64,000 nt of DNA from Bryobacterales bacterium (lineage in GTDB: Bacteria; Acidobacteriota; Terriglobia; Bryobacterales; Bryobacteraceae): assembly GCA_016713735.1 (NCBI GenBank), contig JADJOP010000011.1, positions 62,001 through 126,000 of the forward strand. Reading direction: 5' to 3'. The position numbers were made by a program, and so were the translations under genes. Shown here in pieces: positions 1 to 8,944 of this stretch; position 1 is the first letter of the stretch; each line of letters starts with the position of its first letter. The notes under the pieces were generated by a model. That model had not been told where the DNA came from. It saw nothing but the letters and a program-made list of their open reading frames with translations, and searched no databases.

Positions 1-518
1 TGGTCCACCAGGGCCACCAGGCGTTTGTAGCGTTGCGTGGCTTCGGTCAGGTCGGCCTGGGAGCGGCGTACCTCGGGAGTCTCATTGATGTCGCGGACAC
101 GGTCCTTTTCATCCCGCAACCCCAATCTTTCCAACGACTGGCGAAGCTGGGCGTCGTTCTGGGCGAGAATGTAGCGCTGCTCCTCGTCGCTCACCCGGGC
201 CAGCACGGCACCTTCCTTCACCATATCCCCCAGATCGTAGTTCACCTCCACGATCCGGCCTTCGATTTCCGCACTAATCACTACCTCGTCAAAGGGATAG
301 AGGGTACCCACCGACTCCACGACACGCGTCAGTTGGCGCGTCGCGACGGGGGCGGTGCGAACCTGTACCGGTCCCCCTTCCATCTTCTTTCCCGCCTGCG
401 GCGCTTTTCTTTCACACGCAGTAAAGCCAAGGCCGAAACCAACAGTGCCGACGAGAGAAGCCTGGAAGCCATAGGGATTACAATATTCTGGCGCAATCCT
501 GTGCGATATGCCACACAT
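1..518 (-). CDS. HlyD-type efflux periplasmic adaptor, N-terminal part (runs off the window; likely frameshift near its signal peptide)
   Basis: Only the first part is present. After a Cys-containing export signal the protein reads MEGGPVQVRTAPV, then TRVVESVGTLYPFDEVVISA and EGRIVEVNYDLGDMVKEGAVLA, the hallmark first beta strands and lipoyl half-motif of RND/ABC membrane-fusion proteins. A helix-rich hairpin then begins (ILAQNDAQLRQSLERLGL). Such adaptors join an inner-membrane pump to a TolC-type channel. The open frame extends to an ATG at 518, but its N-terminus there (MCGISHRIAPEYC) is a poor signal. In the next frame an ATG at 472 gives MASRLLSSALLVSALA, an ideal lipoprotein signal that would join TACERKAPQ after one added base near 421-430. 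A TolC gene lies far away (29.1-31.0 kb) and may or may not be its partner. Confidence 0.72.
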   Translation of the reverse strand, partial: MCGISHRIAPEYCNPYGFQASLVGTVGFGLGFTACERKAPQAGKKMEGGPVQVRTAPVATRQLTRVVESVGTLYPFDEVVISAEIEGRIVEVNYDLGDMVKEGAVLARVSDEEQRYILAQNDAQLRQSLERLGLRDEKDRVRDINETPEVRRSQADLTEATQRYKRLVALVD

Positions 519-669
519 TCTCGGCGATTGACATGCGCCTGCGGTTACCAGACGCGGGATGATACTCCGGTTTGGCTTCGTTTCGCGTGGACAGGCAGAC
601 GGTGTGGCGAAATCGCACACCGATCACAACTGTCGTCTCGACCACAATTGGTGAAGGCTGCGGAAAGTC

Positions 670-687
670 GGAAATCCCCTGATTTCC
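670..687. promoter_or_regulatory. Perfect inverted repeat in the gap upstream of the HD-GYP/GGDEF gene
   Basis: GGAAATC and GATTTCC form a 7-bp perfect inverted repeat around a 4-base centre. It lies in the 239-bp noncoding gap between the divergently read adaptor and the cyclic-di-GMP gene, about 70 bp before the latter's start. It could be an operator or a small RNA hairpin. No T-run follows, so it is not an obvious terminator. The rest of the gap shows no clear feature. Confidence 0.3.
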
Positions 688-757
688 ACCCTGTAGGGGT
701 CCTCAGCCTAGTCCGATACACTACCGGAGGACTATTCCCGGGAACGTACCCCTCTGG

Positions 758-3244
758 GTGACGCACAACCTGGGCAATGACACAATGACTTTGGCTCCCG
801 CAGCCAATTGGACGGGCAGGGCTTTTACCTGGGTGGTGATCGCCTTGGGCCTCGGAACGTTGTTTTCCGGGCTCTCCGACTGGCAATCGCTCAATACTCC
901 CCGCGGGTATCTCTATTTCCTGATCGCCCTCAGCGCGACCGGTGTCCGGGTGCGCCTTCCCCACCGTCACGGTCCCATCAGCATCAATTTCGTCTTCGTC
1001 CTGCTGGGCGTACTCGACCTGCCCCTGAGCCAGACCCTGGTCATTGGGGCGAGCACGGTCTTGCTGCAAGGCTACATCTACCGGTTTGACCGCCCGAAGA
1101 TGACCCCACCTCTCCTCTACCAGGTGTCGGCGACGGCCATCGCCATTACCATCACCTACCGCGTCTACGGCTCCGGCTGGCTCAGCCACGAGGAGCTGCA
1201 CAGCGTCTACCGCCTGATGGTCGCCTCTGGTGTTTTGTATTCCATGAACACATTCGCCGTCTCGGCCTGGGCGGCGTTCCGCGCGGGCGGCAACCTGGCG
1301 CTGGCCTGGCGCGAGTTGAACATGTGGGCGTTTCCCTATTACCTGGCCGGCTCCATTCTGGCGGCCTTGTTTCATTTCTCGCAATCGCTGCTGGGCGGCC
1401 AATCGCCGGTGCTGTTGTTGCCGTTCGCCTTCATTGCTCACTGCGCCTCGCATTCCTACCTCGGCCGGCTGGCCAATCAGAAACACCACCTGGAGCGCAT
1501 GGCCGAGCTGCACATGCGCACGATTGAAGCTCTGGCGCTGGCGATTGAAGCCAAGGACCACACGACGCAGAATCACCTGCAGCGGATGCAACTCTATTGC
1601 CAGTCGATCGGTCAGGATCTGGGGCTGCCGCCAGAAGAGTTGGAGGCTCTGCGCGCCGCCGCCGTGCTGCACGACGTAGGCAAGCTCGCCGTGCCGGAGC
1701 ACATCCTGGCCAAGCCAGGGCGGCTGTCGCGCGAGGAGTTTGAAAAGGTAAAGATCCACCCTTCGATCGGAGCGGAGATCCTTGAGCGCGTGGACTTTCC
1801 CTACCCGGTGGCGCGGATTGTGCGCTACCACCACGAGAAGTGGAACGGGGGCGGCTACCCGTCGGGGCTGCGCGGCGAAGAGATCCCGATGGGCGCCCGC
1901 GTGCTCGCCGTGGTCGACTGTTTTGACGCCCTGATCTCCGGGCGGCCCTACCGCCCGGCCTATTCGATGGAGCAGGCGCTGGACAAAATGGCTGCCGAGT
2001 CGGGCGCAAGTTTCGACCCGCGTGTGCTGGAGTCGCTCTTCCGGGGCTATCGCGATTGGGAGGCCCGGCTGGCTGAACGCGAACGGCTGCACGCGGTGGT
2101 GGAACGTGATGTCGCTACCGAACTGGCGCAGCGGGATCGGGCCCATCCATCCCTGGCGCAGCCGCCTGGCCGGCCGGCGTTCTCTGACAGTATTGCCGCC
2201 GCTCGCCAGGAGGCCCAGCTGCTGCTGGAGCTGGCGCAGCAGCTGGGCAACTCGCTGCATCTGGATGAGACGCTGTCAGTGCTCTCCACCGGGCTCAAGC
2301 AACTCATCGCCTTCGACTCCATCACCATCTACGTGCTGCGCGAGGACCAGCTTTCGCCTCGCTATGCCAGCGGCGACTGCGCTTCCATTCTGCTGGCCCG
2401 CGAGATCCCGGTCGGGCAGGGCCTGGCCGGCTGGGTGGCCCTGCACCGCAGTCCGGTGGTGAACGGCAACCCGCGCGTGGAACTGGGCGCCGCCGATGGC
2501 GTGCGCGCCGGACAACTGGAATCGGCGCTTGCCTTACCGCTCATGGGCGTGGAGCAACTGGCGGGTGTGCTCATGCTCAGCCGGCGCACGGCCGAGTCGT
2601 TCACCAAGGACCACCTGCGCGTGTTGCTGACGGTGACCAACAAGCTGGGCGTGGTGGTGGAAAACGCGCTGAAGTATGAGCAGGCCACCGCGTCGGCGTC
2701 CACTGACTTCCTCACCGCGCTGCCCAACTCACGCTCGCTCTTCCTGCAATTGGAGAACGAGATTGCCCGCGCCAAGCGGGTCAACGGGACACTGGCCGTG
2801 CTGGTCACCGACCTCGACGGCTTCAAGCTCGTCAACGACCGTTACGGCCACCTCGAGGGCAACAACGTCCTGCGCGCCGTGGCCAAGGCGCTGAGAATGA
2901 GCGTGCGTGAATACGACTATGTCGCCCGCATGGGAGGCGACGAGTTCGTCATCCTGATGCCGGGCATGAAGCCGGGCGATCTCCAGGACAAGGTCGCCAT
3001 GCTCGACCACGCTGTATCGGCGGCTGCCGGTTCGGCGTGTCCCGAAGCCGACATCGCGCTGAGTGTGGGCATCGCGCAGTTTCCCCACGATGGCCCTTCG
3101 GCCGAACAACTGCTCGCCGAAGCCGACCATCGCATGTACCAGAGCAAGCAGCAGCGCAAACGCATGCGCAGGCGCGCGGCGGCTGTTGGATTCGACTTCG
3201 AACGCGGCGCCCCGGCGGGCGGCACGCCGGGATTCCCGCGCTAA
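758..3244 (+). CDS. Membrane-bound HD-GYP / GAF / GGDEF bifunctional cyclic-di-GMP enzyme
   Basis: The first ~230 residues hold several hydrophobic segments, consistent with an integral membrane sensor. An HD-GYP phosphodiesterase domain follows, with all key elements visible: LHDVGKLAVP (HD near residue 305), KIHP, RYHHEKWNGGGYP and VDCFDAL. A GAF domain spans roughly 490-650. The C-terminal GGDEF domain has an intact MGGDEF near residue 727 and an RxxD inhibitory-site motif (REYD) five residues before it. By family knowledge HD-GYP degrades and GGDEF makes cyclic-di-GMP, so both activities may reside in one protein. The start is GTG at 758; ATG at 785 (MTLAPAANW) is an alternative. GGAGG at 726-730 is far from either. 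Confidence 0.92.
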   Translation: MTHNLGNDTMTLAPAANWTGRAFTWVVIALGLGTLFSGLSDWQSLNTPRGYLYFLIALSATGVRVRLPHRHGPISINFVFVLLGVLDLPLSQTLVIGASTVLLQGYIYRFDRPKMTPPLLYQVSATAIAITITYRVYGSGWLSHEELHSVYRLMVASGVLYSMNTFAVSAWAAFRAGGNLALAWRELNMWAFPYYLAGSILAALFHFSQSLLGGQSPVLLLPFAFIAHCASHSYLGRLANQKHHLERMAELHMRTIEALALAIEAKDHTTQNHLQRMQLYCQSIGQDLGLPPEELEALRAAAVLHDVGKLAVPEHILAKPGRLSREEFEKVKIHPSIGAEILERVDFPYPVARIVRYHHEKWNGGGYPSGLRGEEIPMGARVLAVVDCFDALISGRPYRPAYSMEQALDKMAAESGASFDPRVLESLFRGYRDWEARLAERERLHAVVERDVATELAQRDRAHPSLAQPPGRPAFSDSIAAARQEAQLLLELAQQLGNSLHLDETLSVLSTGLKQLIAFDSITIYVLREDQLSPRYASGDCASILLAREIPVGQGLAGWVALHRSPVVNGNPRVELGAADGVRAGQLESALALPLMGVEQLAGVLMLSRRTAESFTKDHLRVLLTVTNKLGVVVENALKYEQATASASTDFLTALPNSRSLFLQLENEIARAKRVNGTLAVLVTDLDGFKLVNDRYGHLEGNNVLRAVAKALRMSVREYDYVARMGGDEFVILMPGMKPGDLQDKVAMLDHAVSAAAGSACPEADIALSVGIAQFPHDGPSAEQLLAEADHRMYQSKQQRKRMRRRAAAVGFDFERGAPAGGTPGFPR

Positions 3245-3254
3245 CCGCCGCTGC

Positions 3255-4370
3255 TCAACGCTCGGCTTCCTCTTCGGTCTTCTCCACCAGCTTGTCAACG
3301 GCCATACCGTAGAGGACCGGCTTGCCTTCACGGTCGCTTTGAAAGTAGATGCGCTGGCTGTCGGGCGTGAAGCGCGGTTTGACGGCCGCGGCGTCGCTGG
3401 AGCGGTGTTCGCAGATGGTCAGCTCGCGCTTGACCGAGCGCACCAGGAGCAGGACGTACGGCTGCGCCTTGCCGCGGCTGGCGCCGACAATCACACTGCC
3501 GTCGGAGTTGGCGCTGAAGCTCGCAAACTGGCTCGTGACCGAAAGCAGCGTGTCCTCGCCCGTATCTGGATTCAGTTCCCGCAGCACGTTGGCTTTGCCC
3601 GCCGTAAGCGGGTCAAGCAGGTACACCAGCGTCCTGCCGTCGCGGCTCCACTCAGCGGCCAGCAGTTTGCCCGGCTCCGTTTTCAGCTTCTTCGGCTTCG
3701 CACCGTCGAGAAACGCCAGCCACAACCCGCCTTCGGCGTCACGCACAGCCAGCGAAGCGCGGCGGGGACGCGGCATCGGATCCAGGACCGCCAGCGGGAA
3801 CTCGCCCAGCACGGCCATGGAGCCCTTGGCGAGTGGTATGCGGCGCAGCAGCGAACCGCCCTCGCGCTGTTCCACCACGATGGCCGAGGGCCCATCCGGG
3901 ATGGCGGCGACGCCGGCCCCGGGCTGCCATCCGGCTTCACTGGTGAAGAGAGAGCGGGGCCTGAGGCCGGACGAAGGCGTCATCCAGAGCTGGTTCCTCG
4001 AAACGTAGAGGACGTTGCGCTCATCCGGGGCCAACGTGAGCGAGGCCGCATCGATGGGCTCGCCTTCGCTCAGTTGTCGGTGTTCGCTGGAGCGGAGGTC
4101 CATGGCCCATGCGTGAGCCGCGCCGCCGCGCGATGAGGTATAGAGCAGAAAGCGCCCGCGGCGCGAAAAGGCGATGGCATTGGAGCGCGGCAACTCGCTC
4201 GCGAAGCCGGGCTCGGTGTAGCGCTGGAATTCGAACTCGGTGGCGCTGTCGAGAAAACGTTGCCGTACGGAAGGGGCGCTGTGCGCGTCGGCGGCATATG
4301 CCGCTCCGCCCATCGCCGCTAAGAAGACCCTGCGCGCAACCATCCGTTCCATCTTACTGGTTTGTCCCAA
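3255..4370 (-). CDS. Exported beta-propeller protein (TolB/PD40-like repeats)
   Basis: The N-terminus contains ARRVFLAAMGG followed by AAYAADAHS, a Tat- or Sec-type export signal. The rest is built of repeating beta-blade motifs such as AFSRRGRFLLYTSS, TLAPDERNVLYVS, EWSRDGRTLVYLLD and RFTPDSQRIYFQSD, typical of PD40/TolB-like propellers. These domains usually bind proteins or glycans, and no catalytic residues are evident. The frame opens at TTG 4370; ATGs at 4352 and 4343 fit the export signal better. It is convergent with the cyclic-di-GMP gene, with only 10 bp between stops. The specific function is unknown. Confidence 0.75.
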   Translation of the reverse strand: MGQTSKMERMVARRVFLAAMGGAAYAADAHSAPSVRQRFLDSATEFEFQRYTEPGFASELPRSNAIAFSRRGRFLLYTSSRGGAAHAWAMDLRSSEHRQLSEGEPIDAASLTLAPDERNVLYVSRNQLWMTPSSGLRPRSLFTSEAGWQPGAGVAAIPDGPSAIVVEQREGGSLLRRIPLAKGSMAVLGEFPLAVLDPMPRPRRASLAVRDAEGGLWLAFLDGAKPKKLKTEPGKLLAAEWSRDGRTLVYLLDPLTAGKANVLRELNPDTGEDTLLSVTSQFASFSANSDGSVIVGASRGKAQPYVLLLVRSVKRELTICEHRSSDAAAVKPRFTPDSQRIYFQSDREGKPVLYGMAVDKLVEKTEEEAER

Positions 4371-4442
4371 TACTCAATTGGATGGCGGGCGGGAGGGCCC
4401 GGTTTCGACACACTTCCGCTGTCAGGCCGGAGGGGGGTCCGG

Positions 4443-5507
4443 TTAGCGCCGGGCGACCTGGGTGTGGCTCTCCTGGTAATGCTGCGCCAGCAGGTCGCCG
4501 CCGAAGTCGCCGGTGTAGTCGCGCCACACCGAGTGGACGTGGTTGGCGCCGTTCTGCGTGTTGTCGAACTCGATGAGGAACTTCGGCGTGGCGATGCGGT
4601 AGTAATGCGGGTCGCCCAGCTTCTCGCCGCCGGCCCAGGCGAAATTCACATTTGTTCCGGCCGCTTTGAACTGGCCCATGCGGTAGGCCTGGAGTTCCGG
4701 AGGCATGTTGGCGGCGTAGGCTTCGACAATGGCGGCCAGCATCTCACGCTGCCGCGCCGTCATCTTGGCGGCGCTGAGGCCGTCGGGTTGTCCGGCGATG
4801 GACGCCTTGCGCGATGCCGCCGTGAGGATGTCGGCAAACGCCTTCTCCTGCACCAGGGCCGTCTTCTTCTGCGCGGCGGTGAGCGAGGTGTAGAGTGCGC
4901 GGCCCAGATCCTCCTCGCGGCCGAGCAGTCGCAGACCCTTGCGAGGCCCTTCGCGAACCTCAGCCGGATTGGTGCCGAAGAATGAGGGCGAACCGGCCAG
5001 CTTGCCGTTCTTGAGCACGAAGCTCTGGCTCAAGTGGTGGCCCTCCACGCGCAGGCCCCAGGAGCCGGTGTCTGACGGCGTGCCGAAGATGCTGAAGTGA
5101 TACTTAAGCGGATCGCGGCGCTTGCCGTCGTCCTTTTCGAGAATGCGCAAAACGTCTTCCAGGCTCATGATGGTGGTGGCCTTGATGAAGCCGGCCTGGC
5201 TCAGCGCCGAGGCCAACAGCGACATCGCCAGGTGGCGCTGGTAGGGCTGCATCTCACCGAGCGTCAAGCCGAGCCGCGAACGCTTGAGCGATTGTTCAAT
5301 GTTGTTCCCCGGCACGAAGTGAAAGAAGAACCGCTCCTCGCCGTCGAAGGCAAAGGTGGCCTTGGCCTTCTGCTCTTCGGTGAGAGAGTTCAGAAAGGCG
5401 TTGGCGGCCGAAGCCATCACCGACGACGTGCTTGTTCCGTTGTAAGCCATCCCCAGCAAACCGGCGGCGCCGGCAGCGATCAACACGCGAGTGAGGTTTC
5501 CAGACAC
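4443..5507 (-). CDS. DUF3500 family exported protein
   Basis: 354 residues with an N-terminal signal-like segment (MSGNLTRVLIAAGAAGLLGM). The body matches my memory of the DUF3500 family: EEQKAKATFAFDGEERFFFHF near the start, a central GTPSDTGSWGLRVEGHHLSQ and a C-terminal HVHSVWRDYTGDFGGDLL. That arrangement with conserved histidines is characteristic, but no biochemical role is established that I know of. The start is GTG at 5507. It is transcribed in the same direction as its upstream neighbour DUF423 (gap ~70 bp). No operon logic is evident. Confidence 0.8.
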   Translation of the reverse strand: MSGNLTRVLIAAGAAGLLGMAYNGTSTSSVMASAANAFLNSLTEEQKAKATFAFDGEERFFFHFVPGNNIEQSLKRSRLGLTLGEMQPYQRHLAMSLLASALSQAGFIKATTIMSLEDVLRILEKDDGKRRDPLKYHFSIFGTPSDTGSWGLRVEGHHLSQSFVLKNGKLAGSPSFFGTNPAEVREGPRKGLRLLGREEDLGRALYTSLTAAQKKTALVQEKAFADILTAASRKASIAGQPDGLSAAKMTARQREMLAAIVEAYAANMPPELQAYRMGQFKAAGTNVNFAWAGGEKLGDPHYYRIATPKFLIEFDNTQNGANHVHSVWRDYTGDFGGDLLAQHYQESHTQVARR

Positions 5508-5577
5508 GCAGGCGATTCTATATCACCCGCCCGCCCCGCCACAAGCGAAAGCGCCGCCTGGCCTCACCGGACGCGCT

Positions 5578-5946
5578 CTAGTGGCGAGCCAGGGCCCAGG
5601 CCAGCGCGATCCAGGCGGCGATGAAGCTGAGCCCGCCCAGCGGCGTGATCGCCCCCAGCCAGCGCATGCCGAGAATCGCCAGTAGATACAGGCTGCCGGA
5701 GAAGATCAGGATGCCCGCCGCCAGCAGCGCGCACACCAGCAACGCCTGCCCCGGCTTGATCGCATCGAGCCGCGCCAGCACCGGCACCACCAACAATCCG
5801 AGCGCGTGGATGAAGTGATAGAACACGGCCTTCTCATAAATGCCTATCGAATAGGCGTCGAGCTTGCCCTTCAATCCATGCGCGCCGAAGGCGCCCAACA
5901 TCACCGCCAGCGCCAACAACGCCGCGCCCGCCGCGCTCCAATTCAT
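5578..5946 (-). CDS. DUF423 (YwdK-type) small membrane protein
   Basis: A 122-residue protein with about four hydrophobic helices. The N-terminus MNWSAAGAALLALAVMLGAF followed by GAHGLKG is the signature of DUF423; the later FIHALGLL and PLGGLSFIAAW also fit. The family is widespread, located in the cytoplasmic membrane and of unknown function. The chosen ATG at 5946 gives the usual family length; the frame stays open further upstream, but that extension is not hydrophobic and looks non-native. It is divergent from the beta-helix gene. Confidence 0.85.
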   Translation of the reverse strand: MNWSAAGAALLALAVMLGAFGAHGLKGKLDAYSIGIYEKAVFYHFIHALGLLVVPVLARLDAIKPGQALLVCALLAAGILIFSGSLYLLAILGMRWLGAITPLGGLSFIAAWIALAWALARH

Positions 5947-6020
5947 GTCGTGGAAGCCTCCGCTTCCAGCTTCGCATGACAACGCGCCGCCGGGCCGCGC
6001 GCGGTAGTACCTTGGAACGC

Positions 6021-7712
6021 ATGGAACCGCATACGCGCCTGCCTGCCGCCATTCTGGGATGTTGCCTGCTGTGGATCGCGGTCGGGGCGCCTCCTTCCCT
6101 GCAAGCCCAATCCGGGCAGGCCAATCCGTCGGCAATTCCTACGTTCGAATCGCTGGGCCTGTATTGGACCCGTGCACAGGCGCCGGGCGAGTGCCGGGTG
6201 CGCTATCGCGCGGCCGGCGGCGGTGACTGGCGCGACGGTTATCCGCTCGTCTACGACGCGCGCGAGAAGCAGTATCGCGGCTCGCTCGTCGAGTTGAACG
6301 CCGACACGGCGTACGAGGTGGAACTGGAGGCGGGCGGCGCGAAGGCCACGCTGCGCGCGCGCACCTGGAGCGAACGCTTCCCCGTGGGCAAGACCACGGA
6401 ACTGCGCGGCGCGACCGATCGCACGCTGTCCATCAGCGAAGGCGGCACGGCGCAGGCCTGGCATGTGGTGACACCGGCGGCGGGCGGCAAGTTCACCAGC
6501 GACGTCTTCAACCTCTCCGATCACAACATTGTCGTCGAGGCCGACTATGTGATCCTGCGCGGCCTGGAGTTGAAGAACGCCGCCGTGCATGGCGTGCTGA
6601 TCAAGGCCGGCGTGCGGCACGTAGTGATCGAGGACTGCCGCATCACCGGCTGGGGACGCCTCGGCGGGGCGCGCGTGTGGGGGGTGCTCAGCGGCTCCGA
6701 TAGCGCCGTCTACGCCGAAAAGGGCGCCGGGCATCTCATCGTGCAGCGCAATCTCATCGAGCATCCCAGGGGCGGGGCGAACGATTGGGAGAGCGGCCAT
6801 CCCTCGGGGCCGCAGGCGATTACGCTCATCGATTCCAGCGGCGAGAACGTGATCCGCTACAACACGATTCGCTCCAGCGACGACCATGGCTACAACGACG
6901 GCATCGGCGGCGGGAGCAACTACAGCTTCGAAGGCAGCCCGAACCGCGATTCCGACATCTACGGCAACATCGTCTCGCACTGCTGGGATGACGCCATCGA
7001 AAGCGAAGGGGCCAACCGCAACGTGCGCATCTGGAGCAACTACCTGCATCACACCTTCGTCCACGTGGCCACGGCGGCCACGGCGATGGGGCCGTTGTAT
7101 GTCTTCCGCAATGTGTTCGGCCTGAGCCGCGTGTCGCACCAGGACACCTCGGGCGGCATGATGATCAAGACCGGCATGAACACGGTGACGCTCAACGGCG
7201 AGCGCGTCAGCACAGGCCTCGGCTACCGCTTCATTTTTCACAACACGGCGCTGCAGCCGCACGGCGCGCTCGACGTATTCAGCAGCCACGAACTGCACAA
7301 CGCCGTGAGCCGCAACAACATCCTTCATGCACGCGGGCGCTCCTATCCGGCCGATCGCGGCGAACCGAAGAACGATTTCGCGAATGACCTCACGGGCGGC
7401 TACCTGGGCGGCGGCTTCGTTCGCTCGATGTTTCTCACTAGCGAGCGCCAGGAGTGGTTTCTCGCCCCGTTTGTGCCGCGCATTCAGTGGGGGCGCGTCG
7501 AATACAACAAGAACGGGAAAGCCTTCAGCATCACCGACCCCGTAGTGGAGGCGAAGAACCCGGCGCTCGACACCGGCGTGCGTCTGCCTGGTTTCAACGA
7601 CGGCTTCACGGGCGCGGGGCCCGACATCGGAGCGTATGAGACCGGCAAGGCGGCGCTGCGATTCGGGCGCGAAGCGGCGCCTGGTTTTCAGCGCGCGCCG
7701 TGGGAGCGGTGA
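6021..7712 (+). CDS. Exported right-handed parallel beta-helix protein, possible polysaccharide-active enzyme
   Basis: Starting from ATG 6021 (MEPHTRLPAAILGCCLLW) the protein has a Sec signal ending near LQAQS, then a fibronectin-like beta region to about residue 120. A long parallel beta-helix follows, seen as rungs such as NIVVEADYVILRGLELKNA, HVVIEDCRITGWG, HLIVQRNLIEHP, ENVIRYNTIRSS and DIYGNIVSHCWDDAIES. This fold is typical of pectate lyases and other polysaccharide lyases or hydrolases. Acidic residues on one rung (DDHGYNDGIGGG, CWDDAIESEG) could bind metal. No specific family is assigned. ATG 5976 upstream is possible but disrupts the signal peptide. Confidence 0.75.
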   Translation: MEPHTRLPAAILGCCLLWIAVGAPPSLQAQSGQANPSAIPTFESLGLYWTRAQAPGECRVRYRAAGGGDWRDGYPLVYDAREKQYRGSLVELNADTAYEVELEAGGAKATLRARTWSERFPVGKTTELRGATDRTLSISEGGTAQAWHVVTPAAGGKFTSDVFNLSDHNIVVEADYVILRGLELKNAAVHGVLIKAGVRHVVIEDCRITGWGRLGGARVWGVLSGSDSAVYAEKGAGHLIVQRNLIEHPRGGANDWESGHPSGPQAITLIDSSGENVIRYNTIRSSDDHGYNDGIGGGSNYSFEGSPNRDSDIYGNIVSHCWDDAIESEGANRNVRIWSNYLHHTFVHVATAATAMGPLYVFRNVFGLSRVSHQDTSGGMMIKTGMNTVTLNGERVSTGLGYRFIFHNTALQPHGALDVFSSHELHNAVSRNNILHARGRSYPADRGEPKNDFANDLTGGYLGGGFVRSMFLTSERQEWFLAPFVPRIQWGRVEYNKNGKAFSITDPVVEAKNPALDTGVRLPGFNDGFTGAGPDIGAYETGKAALRFGREAAPGFQRAPWER

Positions 7713-7718
7713 GCGGAC

Positions 7719-8828
7719 TCAGTTCCCGGAAGCCAGCCAGGCGCGGCCGGCCGCATCAGCGGCGAGGATGGCGTCGCGCACCATCTCGGATGTCACCTCG
7801 AAGGGCTCATTGTGGATGGTCTCGCCGGGCGCTGTGGTGCGGGCGGCCACCTGCAGCAGGGTCTCGGCGGAAAGATCGCCGCAGCCGATCTGCGCCAGCG
7901 TGACGGGCAGTCCGACGGCCTGGGAGAAACGAAACACCTCAGCGAACTGCGTGTGCGAGGCGCCCTCCAGCACCAGTTGCACGATCACGCCGAAGGCGAC
8001 CTTCTCGCCGTGGTAGTAACGGCGCGTGGGCGGGGCCGCGGTGAGACCGTTATGCACGGCATGAGCCGCCGCCAACCCGGAGGACTCGAACCCAAGTCCG
8101 GAAAGCAGAGTGTTCGCTTCCACAATGCGTTCCAGCGCCGGTGTGACGGCCTTGAGCGATACGGCGCGCAGGGCCTCGGGCCCATCTTCGATCAGAGTTT
8201 GATAACAAAGCTGCGCCAGGGCCAGCGCGCTGCGCGTGGAGGCTCCGCCGCGCATGTTGCGAACATGGCCGGCAACGCACGTCCGGGCCTCAAACCAGGT
8301 GGCCAGCGCGTCGCCCATGCCGGCGGCGAGCAACCTCGGCGGGCCCTGCGCCACCACCTCGGTGTCCACCAGCACAAGCTCTGGATTCTTGCGATAGAAA
8401 CGATATTCCTGGAAGACACCTTCATCGGTGTAGATCACCGAGAGCGCGCTGCAAGGGGCATCGCTGGAAGCCACGGTCGGGCAGTTCACCGCCGCAAGCC
8501 CGAGCTGCGCGGCGGCGGCGCGCGAAGCGTCCAACACCTTGCCTCCGCCCGCTCCGACAATGGCCGCCGCGCCCAACGCACGCGCCGCCTCCACAATGCG
8601 CGCGATCTCCGCATGCGAGCACTCCCCGCCGAAGGGATAAACCGAGAAGTGGTAGCCGGCCTCGCCCAGCGAGGTGCGCCACACACCGGTGAGCAACTCC
8701 CGCGCCGAACGCCCGGCCACGATGAGCACCGGGCCGGGCAAGCCGAGCACCTTCATCTCAGCGCCAAGCTGAGCGGTCGCCCCGCGGCCCTGTGTATAGC
8801 GGCTGGGAGAGCAGAAGACAGAAAGCAT
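7719..8828 (-). CDS. gldA: Glycerol dehydrogenase-like, Fe/Zn-dependent polyol dehydrogenase
   Basis: 369 residues, the normal length for GldA. The NAD-binding GAGGGK is at 93-97, followed by the conserved NCPTVASSDAPCSALSVIYT. The metal ligands of the iron/zinc-alcohol dehydrogenase superfamily are in place: D173 (AAGMGDALATWFEA), H256 (AAHAVHNG) and H273 (YYHGEKVAFG). The family oxidises glycerol or related polyols to the ketone with NAD+ in the cytoplasm. No dihydroxyacetone kinase is nearby, so the true substrate may be another polyol. It is divergent from the SelA-like gene and convergent (6-bp gap) with the beta-helix gene. Confidence 0.87.
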   Translation of the reverse strand: MLSVFCSPSRYTQGRGATAQLGAEMKVLGLPGPVLIVAGRSARELLTGVWRTSLGEAGYHFSVYPFGGECSHAEIARIVEAARALGAAAIVGAGGGKVLDASRAAAAQLGLAAVNCPTVASSDAPCSALSVIYTDEGVFQEYRFYRKNPELVLVDTEVVAQGPPRLLAAGMGDALATWFEARTCVAGHVRNMRGGASTRSALALAQLCYQTLIEDGPEALRAVSLKAVTPALERIVEANTLLSGLGFESSGLAAAHAVHNGLTAAPPTRRYYHGEKVAFGVIVQLVLEGASHTQFAEVFRFSQAVGLPVTLAQIGCGDLSAETLLQVAARTTAPGETIHNEPFEVTSEMVRDAILAADAAGRAWLASGN

Positions 8829-8944
8829 GGCGCTATCCTATCGCGCCGGATCCGCATTGCGGCGAATTCCAGTATGCTGAGTTCTCATACGTGGCGCGCT
8901 GGGGATTGCCTCGCGCATCGCGACGAGGGAGCAGGAGGCAGGCA

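Noticed and set aside
545..2260. Long open frame (571 codons) opposite the HD-GYP/GGDEF gene
   Set aside because: It is antisense to a gene with unmistakable domains; its translation is low-complexity Arg/Gln/His-rich text with no motif. High GC removes stops from the opposite strand.
5943..7328. 461-codon leftward frame opposite the beta-helix gene
   Set aside because: It is an antisense shadow with Ala/Val/His-rich composition and no motif.
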